Below the pieces are notes generated by a model. That model was not told the origin of the DNA. It made no database searches and saw only the letters and a program-made list of their open reading frames with translations. Shown here one piece after another: positions 31,951 through 39,318 of a stretch of DNA of 45,892 bases (position 1 is the first letter of the stretch; each line of letters opens with the position of its first letter). The DNA lies in assembly GCA_947587025.1 (NCBI GenBank), contig CANPXW010000008.1:1-45892 (forward strand), read 5' to 3'. Made by a program: the position numbers and the translations under genes. Source of the stretch: an uncultured Oscillospiraceae bacterium. GTDB lineage: Bacteria; Bacillota; Clostridia; Oscillospirales; Oscillospiraceae.

Positions 31951-32538
31951 ATGGAGCTTGGCAGCCAGATACGAAAACGGCGGCAGGCCCTGGGCCTGTC
32001 CCAGGAGGAGCTGGGGCTGCGGGTGTACGCCACCCGCCAGTCTGTCTCCAACTGGGAGAATGGAAAGACCTGCCCGGACATCAAGAGCCTGCTGCTGTTG
32101 GCACAGGTGTTCTCCGCGTCCCTTGACGATCTTGTCAAAGGAGACATCGCGGAAATGAAAAAGCAGATAGACGACGCAGAGAAGGCGGCCTTCCGGCGGG
32201 ACAGCAGCATCTTCACGGCGCTGTTCGCGGCCATGCTGGTCACATGCGTGCCCCTGGCGCTGCTGTGGCGGTGGCGGGGCCTGGCGGCCTGGTCGGTCCT
32301 GGCCGCTGTTGCGTTTGCTTGGTCCTTCCGGGTGGAGCGCTGGAAGAAAAAGTTCGACATCCAGACCTACAGGGAGATCGTGGCCTTCACCGAGGGCAGG
32401 ACCCTCTCCGAGATCGAAAAGGCCCGGGAGGAGGGCAAGCGCCCCTATCAAAAAGCCCTGCTGGCCGCCGGGTCCGGGCTGCTGGGCGTGGCGGTGTCGC
32501 TTATCATGCTTTGGCTCTGGCGGCGGTTCATACTCTGA
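31951..32538 (+). CDS. XRE-family regulator with membrane domain
   Basis: 195 aa. A Cro/C1 helix-turn-helix at the N-terminus (4-60, LSQEELGLRVYATRQSVSNWENGKTCPD) is followed by a charged linker and hydrophobic segments near 89-105, 108-125 and 172-190. This HTH-plus-membrane layout is common in Firmicutes and suggests DNA binding tied to an envelope state. AAGGAGG lies 11 nt before the ATG. It is followed 18 nt later by the radical SAM gene. The unknown membrane protein just upstream may be its partner or target; that is inference. Confidence 0.85.
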   Translation: MELGSQIRKRRQALGLSQEELGLRVYATRQSVSNWENGKTCPDIKSLLLLAQVFSASLDDLVKGDIAEMKKQIDDAEKAAFRRDSSIFTALFAAMLVTCVPLALLWRWRGLAAWSVLAAVAFAWSFRVERWKKKFDIQTYREIVAFTEGRTLSEIEKAREEGKRPYQKALLAAGSGLLGVAVSLIMLWLWRRFIL

Positions 32539-32556
32539 AAAAACACGAGGTAAGCT

Positions 32557-33420
32557 ATGATCTGTTCACTCTGCCCGCGAAAATGCGGCGCGCTGCGGGA
32601 CGGGACCCACGCCGGCTTCTGCGGCGTGGGGGACGCTCCCGTGGTGGCAAGGGCCGCCCCCCACTTCTGGGAGGAACCCTGCATCAGCGGGACCCGTGGC
32701 AGCGGCGCAGTGTTCTTTTCCGGGTGTGCCCTGCGGTGCGTGTTCTGCCAGAACCGGGACATCAGCGCCGGCGGCAGGGGCAAGACCATCACTGTGGACC
32801 GGCTGCGGCAGATATTCCGTGAATTGGAAGGGCAGGGGGTGCACAATCTGAACCTGGTCACCGCCTCCCACTTCCTGCCGGCAGTGCTCGAGGCCCTGGA
32901 GCCCCGGCCGTCCGTCCCGGTGGTGTGGAACAGCGGCGGGTATGAGTCGGTGTCGGCCCTGCGGGCGCTGGAGGGAAAGGTGCAGGTGTATCTGCCGGAC
33001 ATGAAGTACATGGACGGCGCGCTGGCACAGGCGCTCTCCGGCGCGGCGGACTACCCGGACGCGGCCAGGGCGGCCATTTTGGAGATGTACCGCCAGACCG
33101 GGCCGTATCAGCTGGACGGCGACGGGATGCTGGTCCGGGGGGTGATGATCCGGCACCTGGTGCTGCCGGGGCAGCTGGACAACACCTTCTCCGTGCTGGA
33201 CTGGCTGGCGGAGACGTTCAAGCCCGGCCAGGTGCTGGTGTCCCTCATGGGCCAGTACACCCCCAACGGGGCAGGCGGGCCGGACCGGCGGCTGACGGCG
33301 GAGGAGTATCGGCGGGCCTGCGATTACATGGCCGCGCTGGGCCTGCTGGAGGGCTACACCCAGGAGCTTTCCAGCGCGGAGAGCGAATACACCCCGCCCT
33401 TCGACGGCACGGGGGTATAA
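32557..33420 (+). CDS. Radical SAM protein, PflA-related
   Basis: 287 aa. It starts with CSLCPRKCG plus GFCGVG, a Cys-containing N-terminal segment typical of PflA-related putative activating enzymes. The SAM-cluster motif is CALRCVFCQN (CxxxCxxC, about 58-66), followed by glycine-rich and barrel-type segments (VVWNSGGYE, VYLPDMKY, HLVLPG). Such proteins may activate glycyl radical enzymes or modify proteins; no glycyl radical enzyme is in the window. GAGGT precedes the ATG. A bidirectional terminator follows. Confidence 0.87.
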   Translation: MICSLCPRKCGALRDGTHAGFCGVGDAPVVARAAPHFWEEPCISGTRGSGAVFFSGCALRCVFCQNRDISAGGRGKTITVDRLRQIFRELEGQGVHNLNLVTASHFLPAVLEALEPRPSVPVVWNSGGYESVSALRALEGKVQVYLPDMKYMDGALAQALSGAADYPDAARAAILEMYRQTGPYQLDGDGMLVRGVMIRHLVLPGQLDNTFSVLDWLAETFKPGQVLVSLMGQYTPNGAGGPDRRLTAEEYRRACDYMAALGLLEGYTQELSSAESEYTPPFDGTGV

Positions 33421-33434
33421 AAAAGCAAAAGCGA

Positions 33435-33473
33435 GCGGGGACGGCGGCTGCCGTCCCCGCAGTTTTCATTTTT
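33435..33473. terminator. Bidirectional intrinsic terminator
   Basis: GCGGGGACGGC and GCCGTCCCCGC form an 11-bp stem with a 4-nt loop, with T-rich DNA on the plus side and an A-rich left flank. It separates the radical SAM and htrA genes. Confidence 0.92.
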
Positions 33474-33483
33474 GCAGTCTATC

Positions 33484-34665
33484 TCAGCCGAAGAACCCGC
33501 CGAACTGACGCATAAAGTCCTCAAAGGAGTCGAAGGGGATGGTCTGGCCATTCCCGTAGCCCTGCTGCTGCCGGCCCTGGTCGGGAGCCGGGGTCTCCTC
33601 TGGCTCAGGCAGAGCGGGCTGGACGTTCTCGCCCACCTCCACCGTCAGCTCGATGGTCTCGCCCTGGCGGTAGACGGTGAGGGTCAGCTCGTCACCGGGC
33701 TGGGAGGCGGCGACGATGTCGGACAGGTCGTGGTGGGTGTCAAGGTCCGTGCCGTCCACGGCGGTGATGATGTCGTTCTCCTGCAGACCGGCCTTCTCGG
33801 CGGGGCTGTCCTTGACGACGCTCTTGACGGCGGCGCCCTGGGGCAGGCCGTAGGCCAGCGCCTCCTCGCTGACGCTGGAGACGGTGACGCCGATATAGGG
33901 CTTGGCGATCTGGCCGTCGGTCATGATGCTCTCCACGATGCTGAACACCCGGCTGATGGGGATGGCGAAGCCGATGTTGTCGATGGACGCCTCCGAGCCG
34001 CTGCCGCTGCCGGAGTACTTGGCGTTGGTGATGCCGATGACCTCGCCGTACATGTTGAACAGCGCGCCGCCGGAGTTGCCGGAGTTGATGGCGCAGTCGG
34101 TCTGGATAAGGTCCATGGTCACGCCGCCGGAGACGGTGATCTCCCGGTCCAGGGCGCTGATCATGCCGCCGGTCAGAGAGAAGGTCAGCTCGCCCAGGGG
34201 GTTGCCGATGGCCAGCACCTCGTCGCCCACCCGCAGCGCGCCGGAGTCGCCGATGGTGACAGGGGCCAGGTCCTCGGCGTCCACCTTCAGCACGGCGATG
34301 TCGTTGCTCTCGTCGTAGCCGATCAGCTCGCCGTCGTAGCCGGTGCCGTCGTAGGTGGTGACGGTGATGTCCTCGGCGCCCTCCACCACGTGGTAGTTGG
34401 TCAGGATATAGCCGTCGTCGGAGACGATGAAGCCGGAGCCGGAGGCCGCGCCCTGGGTCTCATAGCCCCAGACGTTGGTGGTGATGGTGGTCCGGATGCC
34501 AACGGTGGAGCCCACGTTCTGCTCGTAGATGTCCGCCGGGCTCATCTCCTGGCGGGGCTGCTCGTCCTCGGCGTAGGCCGCCGCTCCGAAGGCCCCCGCC
34601 ACCAGGGTCAGGCACAGGACCAGGGCCAGGATACGGCCGCTCATTTTTTTGTTATCGTTACGCAT
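33484..34665 (-). CDS. HtrA/DegP-type serine protease with PDZ domain
   Basis: 393 aa. An N-terminal hydrophobic segment (about 9-31) ends in AYAED and could be a signal peptide or an anchor. The S1C protease domain has the triad His92 (TNYHVVE), Asp122 (ESNDIAVL) and Ser198 (NSGNSGG). One PDZ domain follows (about 255-350), then a Pro/Gln-rich tail ending in FGGFFG. HtrA proteases degrade or refold damaged exported proteins. A TACAAT (34721-34726) could be the -10, but I see no matching -35. Single-gene unit, with a terminator shared with the radical SAM gene. Confidence 0.94.
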   Translation of the reverse strand: MRNDNKKMSGRILALVLCLTLVAGAFGAAAYAEDEQPRQEMSPADIYEQNVGSTVGIRTTITTNVWGYETQGAASGSGFIVSDDGYILTNYHVVEGAEDITVTTYDGTGYDGELIGYDESNDIAVLKVDAEDLAPVTIGDSGALRVGDEVLAIGNPLGELTFSLTGGMISALDREITVSGGVTMDLIQTDCAINSGNSGGALFNMYGEVIGITNAKYSGSGSGSEASIDNIGFAIPISRVFSIVESIMTDGQIAKPYIGVTVSSVSEEALAYGLPQGAAVKSVVKDSPAEKAGLQENDIITAVDGTDLDTHHDLSDIVAASQPGDELTLTVYRQGETIELTVEVGENVQPALPEPEETPAPDQGRQQQGYGNGQTIPFDSFEDFMRQFGGFFG

Positions 34666-34801
34666 GACAGATTCCGCTTCCTTTCACATTTGCGGGTTCT
34701 TTCTCCCCGTTTCTGTGGCTATTGTAGACCACTTTTCCCGACGGATGTTGACAAAAACTTGAATTAAATATTACATTTTTTTGAATTCGTGAAAAGGCAG
34801 C

Positions 34802-35218
34802 TTATGATATATCCTCCTCGTCCATGAGCGCGATGCCGTTTTCCGCCAGCAGGCGGGCGGTGACGCCCATGCCGGGCACCACCGTGCCCGTGAAGCTGCC
34901 GTCGTACACCGCGTGCACCCCGCAGGAGGGGCTGCGGGCCTTCAATATGGCCCGGTCCACCCCGTGGGCCCGGCAGAAGGCCAAGGCCTTTTCCGCCCCC
35001 AGGCGGAACTCCTCCGTCACGTCGTCTCCGGCGCGGCTGACGACCCGCTCGCCCCGTATCTCGCTGGGCAGCCGGGGCGCGGGCAGGCCGCCGGCCCGCT
35101 CCGGGCAGAAGCAGACCCAGTCCTTTCCCTCCAGGTAGGCATGTACGGCGGCGTTGTCGTTGTTGCCGCCGTTATACTTGCAGTCGTGGCCCAGCAGGCA
35201 GGCGCTGACCAGGATCAT
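34802..35218 (-). CDS. DUF523 (YbbK-like) protein
   Basis: 138 aa from the ATG at 35218 with AGGAGGT six bases upstream. Starts ILVSACLLGHDCKYNGGNN and has CPERAGGLPAPRLPSEI and LKARSPSCG, the conserved Cys-containing blocks of DUF523. The conserved Cys residues suggest a metal or thiol function, but none is established. It directly follows the MATE gene (13-nt gap) and should be in the same transcript. Confidence 0.92.
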   Translation of the reverse strand: MILVSACLLGHDCKYNGGNNDNAAVHAYLEGKDWVCFCPERAGGLPAPRLPSEIRGERVVSRAGDDVTEEFRLGAEKALAFCRAHGVDRAILKARSPSCGVHAVYDGSFTGTVVPGMGVTARLLAENGIALMDEEDIS

Positions 35219-35231
35219 AGCACGACCTCCT

Positions 35232-36602
35232 TTACGCCGCTGCAGGCGGCGCATGTTTTTTCCACTTGCCGGACAAAAAGTAGGGGCACATGACCAGGAA
35301 GAAGGTGAAGCCCGCCAGGGCTCCTCCCAGCCAGTAGCCCATCACGCCCATGCCGAAGGCGCGGGCCAGCAGCACGCACAGGCCGATGCGCATCACCACC
35401 CCGTCCAGGATGCCCAGCACGAAGTTCATCACCGGAAAGCCCATGCCGTTGCACAGGGCCGTGCTGGGCCCCCGCAGGGCATAGCCGAAGAAGTTCAGCA
35501 CCGCCACCGGCACATACTGCCGGCTCATGGCCAGCACGGCCGCGTCGTCGTCGAACAGGGCGAACACCCGCTCCGGCCAGGCGATCATCACCGCCGAGAG
35601 CGCCGCCGTGAACGCCAGCCCCACCGCCACGGCGGCGGCCAGGGCACGGCCCACCCGGTCGAATTGACGGGCGGCAAAGTTCTGGCCCACCATGGTGGCC
35701 CCGGACTGGCTCAGGGCCTGGCAGACGATGCTGGCCACGGTGGACAGCTTGTTGCCCACGCTGGTGACGGCGGACACCGTCACGCCGTAGACATTGATGC
35801 ACCGGGACACGAACAGCATGGAGATATTGATGGCGCAGGACTGGATGGACATGGGCACGCCCAGCTTCAAAAGCTTGGCCAGGTTCTCCCGGTCGGGCTT
35901 GAGGTATTTTGGGGAGAACTCGAAGCCCAGCCGGTCCCGCCGGCGCCACAGGTACCCCACGCACAGCACAAAGCTCACCCCCTGGGCGATCACCGTGGCC
36001 AGGGCCGCGCCGAAGGGGCCCATGCCCCCGGCGACGAACGCGATGTCCAATATCACGTTGAGCACCGAGGCGATGACGATGAACACCATGGGCCGCTTAG
36101 ACTCGCCTATGCCCCGCAGGATGGCGGCTACCATCACGTAGCCCACCAAAAAGAACAGCCCCGCCGTGCAGCACACGGTGTACGACCGGCAGTATCCCAC
36201 CGCCTCCGGCGGCACGTTCAGCCACCCCATCAGCCGCCCGGCAAAGCCCAGTCCCAGGGCTGTGAGCGCCAGGCTCAGCCCCAGGATGAAGGTGAACATC
36301 ACCCCCACCATTTTCGACACGGACCCTCGGTCCCGCAGACCCACGTACTGGCTTATCAGCACCTGACCGGCGTTGCAGAAGCCCATGCAGATGAAGGTGT
36401 ACATGTGTATCAGGTCCGCGCCGATGCCCACGGCGGACAGGCCCGCCGGGCCTACGAACTGGCCGACCACAACCATATCGGTGAGGTTATAGGCCGTCTG
36501 CAGCAGATTGGACAGCATGAAGGGCCAGGCAAAGCCCAGAAGCTGCCTGGCCACCGGTCCGGAGGTATAGTCTCTTACGAGGGTGTTTTTGTCTGCCGCC
36601 AT
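35232..36602 (-). CDS. MATE-family multidrug/toxin efflux transporter
   Basis: 456 aa with twelve predicted membrane helices in two similar halves. N-terminal family pattern: FAWPFMLSNLLQTAYNLTDMVVVGQFVG, with a matching region in the second half (LGVPMSIQSCAINISMLFVSRCINVYG). NorM/DinF-like antiporters use Na+ or H+ to export cationic compounds or other small molecules. A clear promoter lies upstream and AGAGAG precedes the ATG. DUF523 follows. The substrate is not predictable. Confidence 0.93.
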   Translation of the reverse strand: MAADKNTLVRDYTSGPVARQLLGFAWPFMLSNLLQTAYNLTDMVVVGQFVGPAGLSAVGIGADLIHMYTFICMGFCNAGQVLISQYVGLRDRGSVSKMVGVMFTFILGLSLALTALGLGFAGRLMGWLNVPPEAVGYCRSYTVCCTAGLFFLVGYVMVAAILRGIGESKRPMVFIVIASVLNVILDIAFVAGGMGPFGAALATVIAQGVSFVLCVGYLWRRRDRLGFEFSPKYLKPDRENLAKLLKLGVPMSIQSCAINISMLFVSRCINVYGVTVSAVTSVGNKLSTVASIVCQALSQSGATMVGQNFAARQFDRVGRALAAAVAVGLAFTAALSAVMIAWPERVFALFDDDAAVLAMSRQYVPVAVLNFFGYALRGPSTALCNGMGFPVMNFVLGILDGVVMRIGLCVLLARAFGMGVMGYWLGGALAGFTFFLVMCPYFLSGKWKKHAPPAAA

Positions 36603-36635
36603 AGATCTCTCTTTTTCTGTTGTGTCGTTTTATAT

Positions 36636-36664
36636 ATTGTATCCCGCCGGCAGACCGAACGCAA
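36636..36664 (-). promoter_or_regulatory. Promoter of the MATE-DUF523 operon
   Basis: Minus strand: -35 TTGCGT (36659-36664), 17-bp spacer, -10 TACAAT (36636-36641), with a leader of about 27 nt. Confidence 0.75.
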
Positions 36665-36751
36665 GGGAATTTTTGGTGGCGGCAAAGCACGGATGCGAGG
36701 CCAATTGGGAGCGAAGCCCGGTCAGGGCGAGCCGCGCGGTGGGCCGCGCGT

Positions 36752-36788
36752 GAAGTCAAAAACCTGAGAACGACAGGTTTTTGACTTC
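36752..36788. other. Perfect 15-bp inverted repeat between noc and the MATE gene
   Basis: GAAGTCAAAAACCTG and CAGGTTTTTGACTTC flank a 7-nt loop. The arms lack a trailing T tract. With the GC-rich repeats just to its left (GCCGCGCG twice) the region 36665-36830 appears structured but encodes no protein I can support. Confidence 0.6.
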
Positions 36789-36830
36789 CTGCCGGCGGGA
36801 TTCACTTCCGCCGAGCAGTTTATGTCTGAT

Positions 36831-36869
36831 CGCATACAGCGGTAAAGCATCGCTTTACCGCTGTATGCG
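36831..36869. terminator. 18-bp perfect hairpin overlapping the noc stop codon
   Basis: CGCATACAGCGGTAAAGC and its exact complement flank a 3-nt loop. The noc stop codon lies inside the hairpin. It probably ends or stabilises the noc mRNA although no long T tract follows. Confidence 0.6.
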
Positions 36870-37652
36870 TATGGTCAGCACCATCTCCTGCTCCGTCTGC
36901 TCCCGCTCCAGGCCCACGTTCACGCCGCCCTGCCGCATCACGTCCACGCTCTTCTGGATGGTATTCAAAAATATCCGCACGTCCTTGAGCACGAACCGGG
37001 TGCGGGTGGGCGCCGGCTTTTTCCGCGCCTCCAAAAGGCTGTCTATGTACCGGTCCGCCGCCGGCACGGTCAGCTGCCGGGCGATGATGTGGTCCAGGGC
37101 GCGGCGCCGGGACTCGTCGTCGGCAAGGCGCAGCAGCGCCCGGCCGTGGCGCTCGGTCAGCTCCGCCGCCCGCAGCTTTTCCAGCACGTCCTCCGGCAAT
37201 TTGAGAAGCCGCAGCTTGTTGGCCACGGCGGACTGGCTCTTGCCCAGCTGCTGGGCGCACTGCTCCTGGGTCAGGCCGTACCGGTCGATGAGCCGGGCGA
37301 TGCCCCGTGCCTGCTCCAGAAAGTCCAGGTCCTCCCGCTGCAGATTCTCCACCAGCGCCAGCAGCCCCGACTGCTCCGGGTCCACGTCCAGAACCAGGCA
37401 GGGCACCCGCTCCAGCCCCGCCATCCGGGCCGCCCGCAGCCGGCGCTCCCCCGCCACCAGCTCGTACCCGCCGGCGCGCCGCCGCACCGACAGCGGACAG
37501 AGCACACCGTACCGGCGGATGCTCTCTGCCAGCTCCTCCAGGGCATGGTCGTCGAACACCTGCCGGGGCTGCTGGGGATTGGGGGCGATCCCGTCCACCG
37601 GCAGGCTCACCACGCCCTCCTCCGTCTTCCGCCGCACCTTCAGCATCTGCAT
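36855..37652 (-). CDS. noc: Nucleoid occlusion protein (Noc), ParB family
   Basis: 265 aa. ParB/Noc CTPase domain: IAPNPQQPRQVFDD, GYELVAGERRLRAARMAG and ENLQREDLDFLEQA. The HTH region reads GLTQEQCAQQLGKSQSAVANKLRLLKLPEDV, and LTERHGRALLRL follows. The VANKLRLLKLP and TERHGRALL wording is closer to Noc than to the chromosome-partition ParB. Noc binds chromosomal sites and blocks division over the nucleoid. The amphipathic N-terminal membrane helix known from Bacillus Noc is short or absent here. No parA, rsmG or mnmE neighbours, unlike the usual origin-proximal location. A palindrome covers its -10. Confidence 0.82.
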   Translation of the reverse strand: MQMLKVRRKTEEGVVSLPVDGIAPNPQQPRQVFDDHALEELAESIRRYGVLCPLSVRRRAGGYELVAGERRLRAARMAGLERVPCLVLDVDPEQSGLLALVENLQREDLDFLEQARGIARLIDRYGLTQEQCAQQLGKSQSAVANKLRLLKLPEDVLEKLRAAELTERHGRALLRLADDESRRRALDHIIARQLTVPAADRYIDSLLEARKKPAPTRTRFVLKDVRIFLNTIQKSVDVMRQGGVNVGLEREQTEQEMVLTIRIQR

Positions 37653-37678
37653 GGTCTTTTTCCTCCCCGCCGCACATA

Positions 37679-37704
37679 GGATGGGTACATTATAGTACCC
37701 ATCC
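37679..37704 (-). promoter_or_regulatory. noc -10 element centred in a 26-bp palindrome
   Basis: GGATGGGTAC and GTACCCATCC, perfect 10-bp arms, flank TATAAT read on the minus strand. No good -35 is present, so an activator or repressor at this site is likely to control noc. Confidence 0.7.
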
Positions 37705-37722
37705 GGCGCAAAAACGGTCGGG

Positions 37723-37756
37723 AAAAAACGGGAGCCTGCTTTGCGGCAGGCTCCCG
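37723..37756 (-). terminator. Terminator of the four-carbon acid sugar kinase gene
   Basis: CGGGAGCCTGC and GCAGGCTCCCG form an 11-bp stem, followed by TTTTTT on the minus strand. Confidence 0.93.
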
Positions 37757-37762
37757 TGCATT

Positions 37763-39193
37763 TTATTTCTCCGTCAGTATCTCCACCGCCTGCCGGAGGG
37801 TGTCAGCGTCTCCCACGTTTCCGGGGAAGATGACGTAGGGCACGCCGGGGAAGCGGCTGCCGGGGTCCGTCCGCCAGACAGGCACGCCGGGGCATATCTG
37901 GCCCAGCACACGGGCCTTTTTCACCCCCAGCGCCCGGGTGCCGATGTCGGAGGAGGTGATGCCGCCCTTGGCGATGATGAAGGCGGGCGCCGTCCGCAGC
38001 CGGCCGACCAGCGCCTGTACGGCCCGGCTGATCTTCACGCTCCGGGCCAGGGCGTCCTCCGGGCTGTCACCCCGCGCCGCCAGCGGCCGCCGGGAGGTGA
38101 AGCACACCGCTGTCCGGCCGGCCCGGATGGCCGCCTCCTCCAGGGCCACGCACCGGTCCGCCTCGGCGGAGAGGGCCCGATCCCCCTCCAGCACCAGCTC
38201 GCTCCGGAAGGGGATGGGCTCCACGCCGGGCAGCGTCAGCAGCGCCCGCAGCTGGGCGGTGGTCTTTTCTGTGTAGCTGCCCGCCACCACCAGCCCGCCC
38301 GCCTGGGTGGGCCGGCCGATCATGTCCTTCCGGGTCAGCAGCGGGATGTCGCTCACCCCGCCCATGACCTTCACCAGACCCGCCGCCGTGCGGAACAAAA
38401 ATCGCTTGCCCCTGGCCAGGCACCGGTACAGCGCCGCCGCGAACACCGTCACGTCGCAGTAGTCCGCCGCGTCAACGCACACCTTCCCGAAATCGCGCAC
38501 CCCCATGAGCGCCCGCTCTATGCCGTCGTAGTCCTGGCCGCGCAGCTGCTCCAGGCCGATGCGCGTCACCTGCCCCGCCGGGTACCGGCCGCCGGTCTTT
38601 TCCTCCACGTAGCCGGGCAGGTCCGACCGGCTGTAGCCGAAGGTACGGTCCCTGGCAAATTCCGTCTGCGCCGCCGGCACCAGCGCATCCCCGGCGCGCA
38701 CGTAGTGGACGCTGCCGATGGTGAACCGGCCGCCCTCCTTGAAAAAGGGGCACAGTATCTCCCCGTCCACGGCCATGCCGCCCCGCTCCAGCTCTTCGCG
38801 CAGGGTCTCCGTCTCCAGGGGATAGTGGCCCCGGAGGGTGGAGTCGCTGCGGCTCATGATGAGAAAGGGCACGCCGGTCCGGCGGGAAGCCAGCAGCGTG
38901 TTGGCGGCGATCTGCCGGTGGACAGCCTGTGTCTCGGCGGCGGTCATGGCCCGGCTGTTGGTGAGGATGAAAAACAGCTTCTCCCGCTCCCGCAGCCCGT
39001 CGGCGATGCTCTCCGCCGACCAGTCCGTGTACACGGACACGTCGTGGACCGTCTGCACGCCGGTGGGGTCGTCGTCCAGCACCACCAGCTTGGCGTCGCT
39101 TTTGGCAATCTCCGCCGCCAGCAGCGCACCGGCCCGCGCACTGTCCGTGGGCGGCAGCCGGTCCAGTATATCCGCGCCGAGGGTCTGTTCCAT
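37763..39193 (-). CDS. Four-carbon acid sugar kinase family protein (DUF1537/OtnK-like)
   Basis: 476 aa, slightly longer than the usual 420-450. N-terminal substrate domain: [20 protein letters not shown] and [15 protein letters not shown]-terminal nucleotide domain: [34 protein letters not shown] and PGNVGD. Members phosphorylate D-threonate, D-erythronate or related four-carbon acids, usually beside a dehydrogenase and an aldolase or isomerase; none is here, so the substrate is uncertain. AGGAGG precedes the ATG. It has its own promoter and terminator and is divergent from uvrB. Confidence 0.88.
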   Translation of the reverse strand: MEQTLGADILDRLPPTDSARAGALLAAEIAKSDAKLVVLDDDPTGVQTVHDVSVYTDWSAESIADGLREREKLFFILTNSRAMTAAETQAVHRQIAANTLLASRRTGVPFLIMSRSDSTLRGHYPLETETLREELERGGMAVDGEILCPFFKEGGRFTIGSVHYVRAGDALVPAAQTEFARDRTFGYSRSDLPGYVEEKTGGRYPAGQVTRIGLEQLRGQDYDGIERALMGVRDFGKVCVDAADYCDVTVFAAALYRCLARGKRFLFRTAAGLVKVMGGVSDIPLLTRKDMIGRPTQAGGLVVAGSYTEKTTAQLRALLTLPGVEPIPFRSELVLEGDRALSAEADRCVALEEAAIRAGRTAVCFTSRRPLAARGDSPEDALARSVKISRAVQALVGRLRTAPAFIIAKGGITSSDIGTRALGVKKARVLGQICPGVPVWRTDPGSRFPGVPYVIFPGNVGDADTLRQAVEILTEK

Positions 39194-39223
39194 GGTCCCA
39201 TCCTCCTTTTCGTCCGTATCTTT

Positions 39224-39251
39224 ATTTTATCGGACATGACCGCTTTGTCAA
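39224..39251 (-). promoter_or_regulatory. Promoter of the four-carbon acid sugar kinase gene
   Basis: Minus strand: TTGACA (39246-39251), 16-bp spacer, TAAAAT (39224-39229). Its -35 lies 9 bp from the uvrB -35 on the other strand. Confidence 0.7.
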
Positions 39252-39260
39252 CGGGATTTC

Positions 39261-39288
39261 TTGTGCTTTCCCAAAAGTGTGTTATAAT
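39261..39288 (+). promoter_or_regulatory. uvrB promoter
   Basis: TTGTGC (39261-39266), 16-bp spacer, TATAAT (39283-39288). No LexA-type box is evident around it. Confidence 0.7.
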
Positions 39289-39318
39289 GGTATGTTACCA
39301 AACGCAAGGAGGCCGGTC

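Noticed and set aside
37679-37704. Reading the noc palindrome as a terminator of the upstream kinase gene
   Set aside because: A canonical terminator with a T tract is already present at 37723-37756, and the palindrome has no T tract and a TATAAT loop.
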